From: F23-B02 sp963620985
GTDB lineage: Bacteria; Bacillota; Clostridia; Oscillospirales; Oscillospiraceae
Length of the DNA stretch: 12,499 nucleotides
Reading direction: 5' to 3'
NCBI GenBank assembly: GCA_963620985.1
Contig: CAVFCI010000059.1
Location: 1-12,499, forward strand
Shown: positions 7,042-12,499 of the stretch, one piece after another
Layout of the letters: every line of letters starts with the position of its first letter
Position numbering within the stretch: the stretch's first letter is position 1
Notes under the pieces: model-generated
Database searches by the model: none
The model's input: the letters and a program-made list of their open reading frames with translations, nothing else
What the model was told of the DNA's origin: nothing
Program-made: the position numbers and the translations under genes

Positions 7042-7668
7042 TCACTTTATCATTGCTTCAAGCCCGGAAACGAGGCCGTCAAACAGCTCCTTGTTGTTCT
7101 CGATGGCTATCTCCGGCTCGCGCTTTGTCGTGTGCGCAAACACCGGCTCGTTCATCTTCGTCGAGTACGCGGCCTTCTGGATGCGCACAGCGTCCATTGC
7201 GCATTTTGCAAAGTGGACTGCCGCCGACGCAAAGGGAGCGGCTTCCGCGCTCAGCTTAGCGGCCACGGGCGCGAGAACTTCGACAAGGCGGATGGACATA
7301 TAGAACACCTCGTCGATGATGCAGCAGGCCGTGCGGTAGGCCGCCTCGAGCTCCGCCTCGTCGGGGTTCTCCTGAGCGAGCAGCTTTTCAAGCGGCTTCT
7401 TCGCCTTGTTCTCCTCGTCGATCAGGTGCAGGAAATACACGCGCAGCTTCTCCGTATCCTGCTCGGCGTGCAGCACGTCCGCATCCTCGCTCACCGTCAG
7501 GCGCAGGGCGCGCAGCGCCATGGACGCGGCGCACATCGACGAGCCCGCCGCAGCCGAGCCGAGGCCGAAAACGCTTTTGGGGTCTGCTATCATCGCGGAG
7601 TAGTCCTTAAGGGTCTTGTCCGAATAGCTCTCGACCATAAGATCCCCGATGTTGATTTTTTCTGCCAT
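7042..7668 (-). CDS. Cyclodeaminase/cyclohydrolase (FTCD_C/FchA-like) family protein
   Basis: A 208-residue, mostly helical, cytoplasmic protein. Residues 24-55 (from AMIADP through GLGSAAAGSS to the alanine-rich helix) parallel the phosphate-binding start of formiminotetrahydrofolate cyclodeaminase and methenyl-tetrahydrofolate cyclohydrolase (PGGGSAAA type). The central LIDEEN and C-terminal helices also fit. These enzymes act on one-carbon tetrahydrofolate adducts. The match is divergent: the usual PGGGS is FGLGS here, so activity on folate is uncertain. The SD (AAGGAAG on the minus strand) is correctly spaced. The gene diverges from the THEP1-like gene, with interlocking promoters and a shared palindrome, suggesting joint control. 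It ends at the bidirectional terminator. Confidence 0.6.
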   Translation of the reverse strand: MAEKINIGDLMVESYSDKTLKDYSAMIADPKSVFGLGSAAAGSSMCAASMALRALRLTVSEDADVLHAEQDTEKLRVYFLHLIDEENKAKKPLEKLLAQENPDEAELEAAYRTACCIIDEVFYMSIRLVEVLAPVAAKLSAEAAPFASAAVHFAKCAMDAVRIQKAAYSTKMNEPVFAHTTKREPEIAIENNKELFDGLVSGLEAMIK

Positions 7669-7686
7669 ACAATATCTTCCTTTCGT

Positions 7687-7715
7687 TTGACAAGTTTAAA
7701 GCTCAGTCATATACT
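7687..7715 (+). promoter_or_regulatory. Near-consensus promoter for the THEP1-like gene
   Basis: Perfect -35 TTGACA (7687-7692), 17-bp spacer, -10 TATACT (7710-7715; five of six). Transcription would start near 7722, giving a leader of about 56 nt to the ATG at 7778. Confidence 0.75.
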
Positions 7716-7722
7716 ATTGATA

Positions 7723-7751
7723 AATATACAACAAAATTTTAATATTTACAA
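7723..7751 (-). promoter_or_regulatory. Promoter for the cyclodeaminase-like gene, facing the THEP1 promoter
   Basis: On the minus strand, -35 TTGTAA (7751-7746), 17-bp spacer, -10 TATATT (7728-7723). The start would fall near 7716, inside or beside the -10 box of the opposing promoter, so the two initiation sites are only a few bases apart and transcription crosses. Confidence 0.55.
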
Positions 7752-7759
7752 GCGCTTGT
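7748..7759. promoter_or_regulatory. 12-bp palindrome, candidate operator
   Basis: ACAAGCGCTTGT is a perfect palindrome with a central CG. It overlaps the -35 box of the minus promoter and lies about 26-37 nt downstream of the predicted plus start. The AAGCGCTT core resembles LacI/GalR-family (including CcpA-type) operators, although the flanks do not fit a full cre site. The binding protein is unknown. Confidence 0.45.
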
Positions 7760-7777
7760 GCAACAGGAGAGGATAAA

Positions 7778-8287
7778 ATGAAAATTTTGCTCTGCGGAGA
7801 TATTGATTCCGGCAAATCCACGCTCATACGCAGGCTCGTTTCGGACATGCACCGCACGCCCCGCGGATACATCACCGTGCGTATGCCGGAGGATCAGAGC
7901 GGCGTTTCGCATGTCTATCTCTACGACATTTCGGCTCCGCCCGCGAGGATAGAGGACGCGCAGGTCATAATGCGCATCCGCGGCAGCGATATCGAGCGGC
8001 ACCCCGAATACATGAGCAGTATGGCAGCCCCAATTCTGGAAGCAATACCCGAGGGCAGCCTCGTCGTGCTCGACGAGCTGGGGACGCTGGAGGAGCGGGA
8101 GGAGCGCTTTAAGGCCGCCGTCATGAAAATACTCTCGGGGCGCTACGACGTGCTCGCCGCCGTAAAAGCACGCAACACCGGCTTTCTGCGCGCCGTCCGC
8201 AGTCATCCCGACTGCCAGTTATATATCATTACGCCCGAAAACAGGGAGGACTTGTATGCCCTTTTGAGAAGTGAACACAATATATAG
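7778..8287 (+). CDS. THEP1-family nucleoside-triphosphatase-like P-loop protein
   Basis: A 169-residue P-loop protein with Walker A GDIDSGKST (7-15), a RGYIT strand (29-33), and Walker B LVVLDELGTLE (95-105), corresponding to the D-E-(I/L)-G-x-(M/L)-E signature of THEP1 NTPases. A late NRED motif at 155-158 lies where the family has NR. Family members hydrolyse NTPs to NDPs in vitro; their cellular role is poorly known, and in anaerobes they occur in diverse metabolic loci. The ATG has SD AGGAG 8 nt upstream, and its promoter is the best in the window. The gene appears monocistronic. Divergent pairing with the cyclodeaminase-like gene suggests a shared regulator. MobB-like or other GTPase functions are less likely given the Walker B form. 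Confidence 0.75.
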   Translation: MKILLCGDIDSGKSTLIRRLVSDMHRTPRGYITVRMPEDQSGVSHVYLYDISAPPARIEDAQVIMRIRGSDIERHPEYMSSMAAPILEAIPEGSLVVLDELGTLEEREERFKAAVMKILSGRYDVLAAVKARNTGFLRAVRSHPDCQLYIITPENREDLYALLRSEHNI

Positions 8288-8336
8288 TGCTTCCTTTTTC
8301 TCTCAGAAAAAGTGCACAAATTCGGGCTTCTTTTTA
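8287..8336 (+). terminator. Weak candidate terminator after the THEP1-like gene
   Basis: CTTTTTCT/AGAAAAAG (8294-8301 with 8305-8312, 3-nt loop) is flanked by GTGC (8287-8290) and GCAC (8314-8317). A T-rich stretch (8328-8336) follows about 10 nt later. The stem is A/T-rich and the T-run is displaced, so termination is uncertain. Confidence 0.3.
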
Positions 8337-8372
8337 TGTGAAAAAATTTGTTCTTAAAGTAACAGAATTATG

Positions 8373-8401
8373 TTGACTTAAAGGGCATGGATTGTTATCC
8401 T
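8373..8401 (+). promoter_or_regulatory. Extended -10 promoter for the SGNH lipoprotein gene
   Basis: TTGACT (8373-8378), 17-bp spacer, TATCCT (8396-8401), with an extended TG-N element at 8393-8395. The start would be near 8408. That is downstream of the upstream in-frame ATG at 8387, so the ATG at 8435 is the usable start. Confidence 0.6.
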
Positions 8402-8434
8402 GTCAATACAGTGAAAATTATCAGGGGGACAGCT

Positions 8435-9643
8435 ATGAAGAAAATTACAGCACTGCTGCTTGCCGTGCTTTGTATGTTCTCGGTCTGCGCATGCAATAAC
8501 GGCGGGGATAAAACAGCGGACGTTTCGGCAAAGGATCTTATCGCGGCGACGATGAACTCGGCAAAGCCCGAGAACGCCGATACGCTCTTAGGCTCGGACG
8601 ATCAGAGCTTTACCAATAAATTTTACTATTTCTACGGCATTGAGACAAGCGCTGTTCGCGACTATGCCATAGTGTACTCCTCGTCTGCGAAGTCGGATGA
8701 GATAAGCGTACTTGTCGCCGCCAAGGGCACGGATATGAAGACGCTGACCGACGCGCTCGAGAGCCGCCGCGAGATGCAGCGCCAGACCTTTGAGCTCTAC
8801 AGCCCCGAGAGCGTCGAGATGCTTGAAAATGCGGTCATATTCACTCAGGGCGACTATGCGGTCATGATAGTGGCCAAGGATCCGGCAACGGTCGAGAGCA
8901 AGCTGAAGGAGCTTCTCGCGGATGCAGCTGCCGTTGAGAAGGAGTCTGCGGCGTACTATGCCGCAAACTCCGTCACTCCCACCGCAGAGCCCTCTGCCGA
9001 GCCCGCCGTCACGCCGACTCCCGCGCCGGAGTACGACTATTCTCAGCCCGTTCCGGCATCCGAGGCAAAGGACGAGTCATGGTTCAAGGACGCGGCCTTC
9101 GTCGGCGATTCGCGCATGGAGGGCATCATGGGCTTCTCAAGCTTTGAGCACTCCTCGGTCTACACGCACGTCGGACTGAACGTTGCGGACGTGTTCACCA
9201 AGCCTTATATCGAGACAGACTCCGGCACGGTCACCGTCGCCGACGCGCTGCACAACGACCTTAAATACGGCAAGGTCTACGTCATGCTCGGCATAAACGA
9301 GCTGGGCTGGTACAATCTTGATAAATTCATCGAGTACTACGGACGCATCGTCGATCTCCTGCGCGAGACGCATCCCGAGGCGCAGATATACGTCATAAGC
9401 ATCCTGCCCGTCGGCGCGAAGGCCGCGCAGAGCTCGGATATGCTCACAAACGAAAGAGTGCAGATGTTCAACGAGCGCATCCTCGGCATGTGTACGCAGA
9501 AGCAGGTCTATTACGTCAACGGCTTTGAGGCACTTGCTGTCAACGGCTCGCTGCCCGACGATGCCTCGCCCGACGGTGTGCATATGCAGCCGAGCTACTG
9601 CCATAAGCTCACCGACTACCTCCTCACCCACACCGTTTCTTAG
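8435..9643 (+). CDS. Lipoprotein with DUF4358 domain fused to SGNH/GDSL-type hydrolase domain
   Basis: A 402-residue predicted lipoprotein. The start at 8435 has an AGGGGGA SD 5 nt upstream and gives a Lys-Lys-led signal peptide with the lipobox V-C-A-C (lipidated Cys20), placing it on the outer face of the membrane. Residues about 30-165 resemble DUF4358, a domain common in clostridial lipoproteins. A Pro/Thr/Ala/Glu-rich linker (about 180-212) leads to an SGNH-type domain: FVGDSR (nucleophile Ser226), MLGINE (Asn288) and DGVH (Asp380, His383). This is consistent with an esterase or acyltransferase acting on cell-envelope carbohydrate or peptidoglycan O-acetyl groups; the substrate is unknown. 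The TAG stop is the first triplet of a dispersed repeat. Confidence 0.82.
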   Translation: MKKITALLLAVLCMFSVCACNNGGDKTADVSAKDLIAATMNSAKPENADTLLGSDDQSFTNKFYYFYGIETSAVRDYAIVYSSSAKSDEISVLVAAKGTDMKTLTDALESRREMQRQTFELYSPESVEMLENAVIFTQGDYAVMIVAKDPATVESKLKELLADAAAVEKESAAYYAANSVTPTAEPSAEPAVTPTPAPEYDYSQPVPASEAKDESWFKDAAFVGDSRMEGIMGFSSFEHSSVYTHVGLNVADVFTKPYIETDSGTVTVADALHNDLKYGKVYVMLGINELGWYNLDKFIEYYGRIVDLLRETHPEAQIYVISILPVGAKAAQSSDMLTNERVQMFNERILGMCTQKQVYYVNGFEALAVNGSLPDDASPDGVHMQPSYCHKLTDYLLTHTVS

Positions 9644-9713
9644 AGGCGCATTTAGTCTGCACCTATACGGTGATTGCGGTTGCCCGACCGGAAGTTTCCG
9701 ACAAAATAAAAAC
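9641..9713 (+). repeat. Composite repeat, part A, copy 2
   Basis: Begins TAGAGGCGCATT, where the TAG is the lipoprotein gene's stop codon, then CACCTATACG and CCCGACCGGAA, ending GACAAAATAAAAAC. Bases 9673-9713 match the complement of 1-41 with two mismatches. Same orientation as the gene it follows. No other terminator is seen for that gene. Confidence 0.85.
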
Positions 9714-9771
9714 ACTGTCGCGTAACGCGAGTGCGGAGTAATGTTTGTTGCAGCATCCCAAATACTGCGGC

Positions 9772-9834
9772 GCACCAAGCCTTCCCCTTACTACGAGGGG
9801 AAGGTGTCAGCCGCAAGGCTGACGGATGAGGTGT
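9772..9834 (+). repeat. Composite repeat, part B (double hairpin), copy 1
   Basis: Starts CACCAAG. Hairpin 1 is CCTTCCCCT/AGGGGAAGG (9780-9788 with 9796-9804). Hairpin 2 is GTCAGCC/GGCTGAC (9806-9812 with 9817-9823). It ends GGATGAGGTG, whose GGTG (9830-9833) can pair with the opening CACC (9773-9776) to close a three-way junction. About 58 bp separate it from part A. Confidence 0.85.
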
Positions 9835-10064
9835 TTATCAAATCATTTGCCGTCAGGCAAACACATATTTATCTGAAGCATATTAATTTAATCGGCAGAA
9901 AAAATGAGAGCACAGATTTCAAAGTCTGCGCTCTCGTTTTGCGTCTGATATTAAGTGTAGCTCCAACATGGCGGAAATTTAAAATGAAGCGTTGATTTTA
10001 GCCGCGTCATAAGCCGTCACAGGAGAACCATAACAAGGATGCGGCTAACGCCGCGATTTCATAA
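9835..10064. other. Spacer between two convergent composite repeats, no gene seen
   Basis: No credible gene. Structures seen are a TTTGCC/GGCAAA hairpin with GTCA loop (9846-9861), the larger hairpin at 9906-9935, and GCGGC/GCCGC with TAAC loop (10041-10054). The GCGGCTAA at 10041-10048 can instead pair with TTAGCCGC at 9998-10005, so two folds are mutually exclusive. Confidence 0.5.
9900..9940. terminator. Terminator-like hairpin in the repeat spacer
   Basis: A stem from GAGAGC...(9906) to ...GCTCTC (9935), about 14 bp with one A-C mismatch and one wobble, is preceded by an A-run and followed by GTTTT (9936-9940). It resembles an intrinsic, possibly bidirectional, terminator, and could end transcripts that read through the repeat from the lipoprotein gene. 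Confidence 0.5.
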
Positions 10065-10128
10065 CACCTCATCCGTCGGCTATCGCCGACACCTTCCCCT
10101 CAAGCTCCGCAAGGGGAAGGCTTGGTGC
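10065..10128 (-). repeat. Composite repeat, part B (double hairpin), copy 2
   Basis: Minus-strand copy: CACCAAG, hairpin 1 CCTTCCCCT/AGGGGAAGG (arms at 10112-10120 and 10092-10100, longer loop), hairpin 2 GTCGGC/GCCGAC (10085-10090 and 10075-10080), then GGATGAGGTG. Hairpin 2 differs from copy 1 on both arms yet stays paired. Confidence 0.85.
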
Positions 10129-10183
10129 GCCGATTTCGGTGCTGACAAAGCTTGCGCTGCACTTGCGGGGTGCGAAACGCAAC

Positions 10184-10346
10184 GGTTTATGCCAATATTT
10201 CCGGTCGGGACACCGCAATATGCGTATAGGTGCTGATTGAATGCGCCTCTAAAAAAGCGCGAAACGTTACGGTTTATTCCGGTGTTTCGATACCGTGCCG
10301 CCGCAATAAACGTATAAGTAGGTGCGTCAAAGCGCTATTGAAAAAA
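10184..10346 (-). repeat. Composite repeat, tandem part A pair, copy 3
   Basis: Two part A units in minus orientation. The inner unit (10184-10252) plus the junction to 10275 is the complement of 12263-12354 with two mismatches over 92 bp. The outer unit (about 10271-10346) is diverged but keeps CGTATAAGTAGGTG-type and ACCGC blocks and ends in a T-run (A-run at 10341-10346 on plus). It abuts the promoter region of the Na/Pi transporter gene. Confidence 0.8.
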
Positions 10347-10352
10347 GGTTAA

Positions 10353-10382
10353 TTTACATTGATTTTACAAAACAGAGATAAT
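10353..10382 (+). promoter_or_regulatory. Candidate promoter of the Na/Pi cotransporter gene
   Basis: TTTACA (10353-10358), 18-bp spacer, GATAAT (10377-10382). The start would be near 10389, with a leader of about 64 nt. The region is AT-rich, so alternatives exist. Confidence 0.4.
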
Positions 10383-10438
10383 TGATTTTATAAACGGCAG
10401 ATAAAATGGGGATTGTAAAATTGATTGTAAATTGTAAA
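10353..10438. promoter_or_regulatory. Cluster of TTTACA-type boxes, possible Pho box
   Basis: Two direct TTTACA repeats exactly 11 bp apart (10353-10358, 10364-10369) have the spacing of PhoP boxes in Bacillus. A related TTTATA lies at 10387-10392. Three inverted copies (TGTAAA) occur at 10414-10419, 10426-10431 and 10433-10438. Because the downstream gene encodes a phosphate transporter, phosphate control is plausible, but the region is AT-rich and no PhoP gene is visible. Confidence 0.35.
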
Positions 10439-10452
10439 GAGAGGGACATTTG

Positions 10453-12195
10453 ATGGACTTATTTGACGCACTGGAGATGATAGGCGGCCTGTGCCTGTTC
10501 CTGTTCGGCATGAATGTGATGGGTCAGGCGCTCGAGCGCCGTGCCGGCAGCCGTCTGCGCACTACGCTCAGCAAAATGACCGGCAAGCCGCTGACCGGCT
10601 TCCTGACCGGCCTTGTTATAACGTCGATAATCCAAAGCTCATCGGCCACGACCGTCATGGTCGTCGGCTTTGTAAACTCGGGGCTGATGACGCTCAGGCA
10701 GGCCATCGGCGTTATCATGGGCGCGAACATCGGCACGACCGTGACCGCGTGGCTTTTGAGCCTCGGCGGTATCAGCGGCGACGCGCTGTGGGTGCAGCTT
10801 CTGAAGCCCACCTCGTTCACGCCGGTGCTGGCGCTCATCGGTATTATAATGTACATGTTCAGCAAGGACAGCCGCAAAAACGACACCGGCATGGTGCTGC
10901 TGGGCTTTGCCACGCTCATGTTCGGCATGGACACGATGTCCGGCGCGGTGTCCGGCCTCGGCGACGTTCCCGCGTTCCGCGAGATGTTCATCGCCTTCAC
11001 CAACCCCCTGCTCGGCGTACTGGCGGGCGCTGTGCTGACGGGCATCATCCAGTCGAGCTCGGCCTCCGTCGGCATACTTCAGGCGCTGGCGATGTCCGGT
11101 CAGGTAAGCTACGGCGCCGCGATCCCCATCATCATGGGTCAGAACATCGGCACCTGCGTCACGGCGCTGCTGTCCTCCGTCGGAACCAGCCGCAACGCAC
11201 GCCGCGCCGCTATCGTCCACCTGTCCTTCAACGTCATCGGCACCATCGTGTGGCTGAGCGTTTTCTGCATCGTGCGCGCCGTCGCAGCTCCCGCGATACT
11301 CGGCGAGAGCGCGACGATGTACGGCATCGCCATCGTGCACTCAGTCTTCAACATTGCCTGCACCGCGCTGCTGCTCCCGCAGTCGGCGCTGCTTGAAAAG
11401 CTTGCGATCCGCATCGTGCCGGACGGCAAGAAGGAGAAGGACGACGTTACGCTCGACGAGCGCCTGCTGGCCACTCCGCCGCTCGCGCTCGAGCAGTGCA
11501 GTGTCGTGACCGAGGACATGGCCCGCTGCGCCGCCGACGCGATGAAAAAGGCCGCCGGCTGCGTTCTGGACTTCGACTCCGCCGTCACGCAGGAGGTGCG
11601 CGAGGCCGAGGACAGGACCGACAAGTACGAGGATATGCTCGGCACATACCTGCTCCGGCTCGGCGCGGAGCCGCTGAGCGACAGCGACAGCGAGGAGGTC
11701 ACGGAGCTGCTCAAGCTCATCGGCGATTTTGAGCGCATCGGCGACCACGCGGTGAACATCGTCGAGTCCGCCGAGGAGCTGCACGGCAAAAAGCTCGAGT
11801 TCTCGCAGGCAGCCAGATACGAGCTGTCGGTCATGACCGCCGCCGTCGGCGAGGTGCTCGACCTCGCGGTGAAGGCCTTTGCCGACAACGACGCGCAGGC
11901 CGCCAAGAGCGTCGAGCCGCTTGAGCAGGTCGTGGACGACCTCAAAAACCAGCTGCGCACGCGGCACATCCTGCGCATGAAAAAGGGCGAGTGCAGCATT
12001 GAGGCGGGCTTCGTGTGGTCAGACCTGCTGACCAACCTCGAACGCGCGTCCGACCACTGCTCCAACGTCGCGCTGTGCGTGCTCGACATGAAAAAGCACA
12101 CCCTGAGCGTCCACGAGACCCAGCATGAGCGCGTCGATATCCCCGAGTTCGGCGAGCAGTACCGCCGCTACTCCGAAAAATACGCCCTGCCTTGA
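10453..12195 (+). CDS. Na/Pi cotransporter family protein (NptA/YjbB-like) with PhoU-like C-terminal domain
   Basis: A 580-residue membrane protein that would couple sodium and phosphate transport, or phosphate export as shown for YjbB-type relatives. The membrane part (about 1-320) has the family's inverted duplication: QSSSAT (61-66) with GANIGTT (90-96), and QSSSAS (200-205) with GQNIGTC (229-235). The cytoplasmic tail (about 350-560) is PhoU-like, with metal-site helices FERIGDH (426-432) and LERASDH (529-535). An in-frame TTG at 10450 was rejected; the ATG at 10453 has AGAGGG 7 nt upstream. The gene stands alone between two inverted composite repeats, the downstream one beginning within 2 nt of its TGA. 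Length and domain order are normal for the family. Confidence 0.92.
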   Translation: MDLFDALEMIGGLCLFLFGMNVMGQALERRAGSRLRTTLSKMTGKPLTGFLTGLVITSIIQSSSATTVMVVGFVNSGLMTLRQAIGVIMGANIGTTVTAWLLSLGGISGDALWVQLLKPTSFTPVLALIGIIMYMFSKDSRKNDTGMVLLGFATLMFGMDTMSGAVSGLGDVPAFREMFIAFTNPLLGVLAGAVLTGIIQSSSASVGILQALAMSGQVSYGAAIPIIMGQNIGTCVTALLSSVGTSRNARRAAIVHLSFNVIGTIVWLSVFCIVRAVAAPAILGESATMYGIAIVHSVFNIACTALLLPQSALLEKLAIRIVPDGKKEKDDVTLDERLLATPPLALEQCSVVTEDMARCAADAMKKAAGCVLDFDSAVTQEVREAEDRTDKYEDMLGTYLLRLGAEPLSDSDSEEVTELLKLIGDFERIGDHAVNIVESAEELHGKKLEFSQAARYELSVMTAAVGEVLDLAVKAFADNDAQAAKSVEPLEQVVDDLKNQLRTRHILRMKKGECSIEAGFVWSDLLTNLERASDHCSNVALCVLDMKKHTLSVHETQHERVDIPEFGEQYRRYSEKYALP

Positions 12196-12196
12196 T

Positions 12197-12354
12197 TTTG
12201 CTGGCGCATTGAGGCTGTACCTATACGGTGATTGCAGGTGTCCCGACCGGAAAGACTGGAACAAACCATAACGTTTCGCGCTTTTTTAGAGGCGCATTCA
12301 ATCAGCACCTATACGCTTATTGCGGTGTCCCGACCGGAAATATTGGCATAAACC
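12197..12354 (+). repeat. Composite repeat, tandem part A pair, copy 4
   Basis: Two part A units in the transporter gene's orientation. The first (12197-12286) starts TTTTGCTGGCGCATT right after the TGA and is diverged. The second (12287-12354) is canonical: TAGAGGCGCATTC, CACCTATACG, GTGTCCCGACCGGAA. Bases 12263-12354 mirror 10184-10275 with two mismatches. Confidence 0.85.
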
Positions 12355-12395
12355 AGAATGTCTCGCCTCCCGCGAGTACAGTGCGAATTTTGCCC

Positions 12396-12444
12396 GCACC
12401 GAAATCGGCGCACCAAGCCTTCCCCTTACTACGAGGGGAAGGTG
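12396..12444 (+). repeat. Composite repeat, part B, copy 3 (hairpin 1 only)
   Basis: GCACCGAAATCGGC, then CACCAAG and hairpin CCTTCCCCT/AGGGGAAGG (12418-12426 with 12434-12442) with the same TACTACG loop as copy 1. The second hairpin and the GGATGAGGTG end are missing; unrelated sequence starts at about 12445. The shared flank (12396-12419) is identical to the complement of 10119-10142. Confidence 0.75.
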
Positions 12445-12499
12445 GACAGATTATCATATGAAGTGCAACACCAAAAAAAGAGAGACAACATGGCCAAAC

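Noticed and set aside
5927..7045. A 372-codon minus-strand frame over reductase paralog 2
   Set aside because: Antisense shadow with low-complexity Val/Ala/Asp translation; the plus strand has all PanE-family motifs.
9741..10236. Small plus-strand frames of 84 and 65 codons between the lipoprotein and Na/Pi genes
   Set aside because: They run through the hairpin repeats, lack convincing SDs and have no recognisable protein features.
10450..10452. TTG start codon for the Na/Pi cotransporter
   Set aside because: The next codon is ATG with better SD spacing (7 nt rather than 4), so the ATG at 10453 is preferred.
9772..12444. CRISPR-like repeats or an integron attC array
   Set aside because: Copies are few, in mixed orientation, unevenly spaced and without uniform spacers; no integrase or cas gene is present.
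12468..12499. Possible start of a further plus-strand gene (ATG at 12490, or in-frame reading from 12468)
   Set aside because: Only 10 to 32 bases are visible and the upstream purine run AGAGAG is a weak SD, so no gene can be supported.

Overview
The window looks like chromosomal DNA from a Gram-positive anaerobe of the class Clostridia, most likely a gut member of the Oscillospirales. This is inferred from several things: GC-rich genes separated by AT-rich gaps, strong purine-rich Shine-Dalgarno sites, a DUF4358 lipoprotein, a YkvI-type transporter, HypA beside an iron-sulfur flavoprotein, and dispersed hairpin repeats. No rRNA, tRNA, CRISPR array, transposase or phage gene was seen.

Layout. 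Positions 1-3091 hold a minus-strand pair: an 883-residue multi-cluster iron-sulfur/FAD oxidoreductase followed by hypA, whose SD overlaps the upstream stop codon. A 612-bp AT-rich gap carries promoters for both directions and a structured leader. Positions 3704-6991 are a plus-strand group: a YkvI-family transporter, a perfect intercistronic hairpin, then two tandem ketopantoate-reductase-family paralogs ending in a strong bidirectional terminator. A divergent pair follows: a cyclodeaminase-like protein (minus) and a THEP1-like NTPase (plus). Their near-consensus promoters face each other across a few bases, with a 12-bp palindrome on one of them. Next come a DUF4358-SGNH lipoprotein (8435-9643) and a Na/Pi cotransporter with a PhoU-like tail (10453-12195), whose upstream region carries 11-bp-spaced TTTACA boxes resembling a Pho box.

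The most unusual feature is a family of composite repeats with two parts. Part A is about 70 bp, begins with a T-run and TAGAGGCGCAT, and contains CACCTATACG and GTGTCCCGACCGGAA. Part B is a compact double hairpin starting CACCAAGCCTTCCCC and ending GGATGAGGTG. Four composite copies are present: 1-93 minus (cut by the window edge), 9641-9834 plus, 10065-10346 minus and 12197-12444 plus. Three of them begin at, or within 2 nt of, a gene's stop codon in the gene's orientation, and twice the repeat itself supplies the TAG. None of those three genes has another obvious terminator. The last two copies form inverted repeats around the Na/Pi cotransporter gene, including a 92-bp stretch with two mismatches.

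Functional links are mostly inferred. Transporter plus two 2-oxoacid-type reductases suggests uptake and reduction of an organic acid. Oxidoreductase plus HypA suggests redox metabolism tied to nickel-enzyme maturation. The Na/Pi transporter may respond to phosphate.
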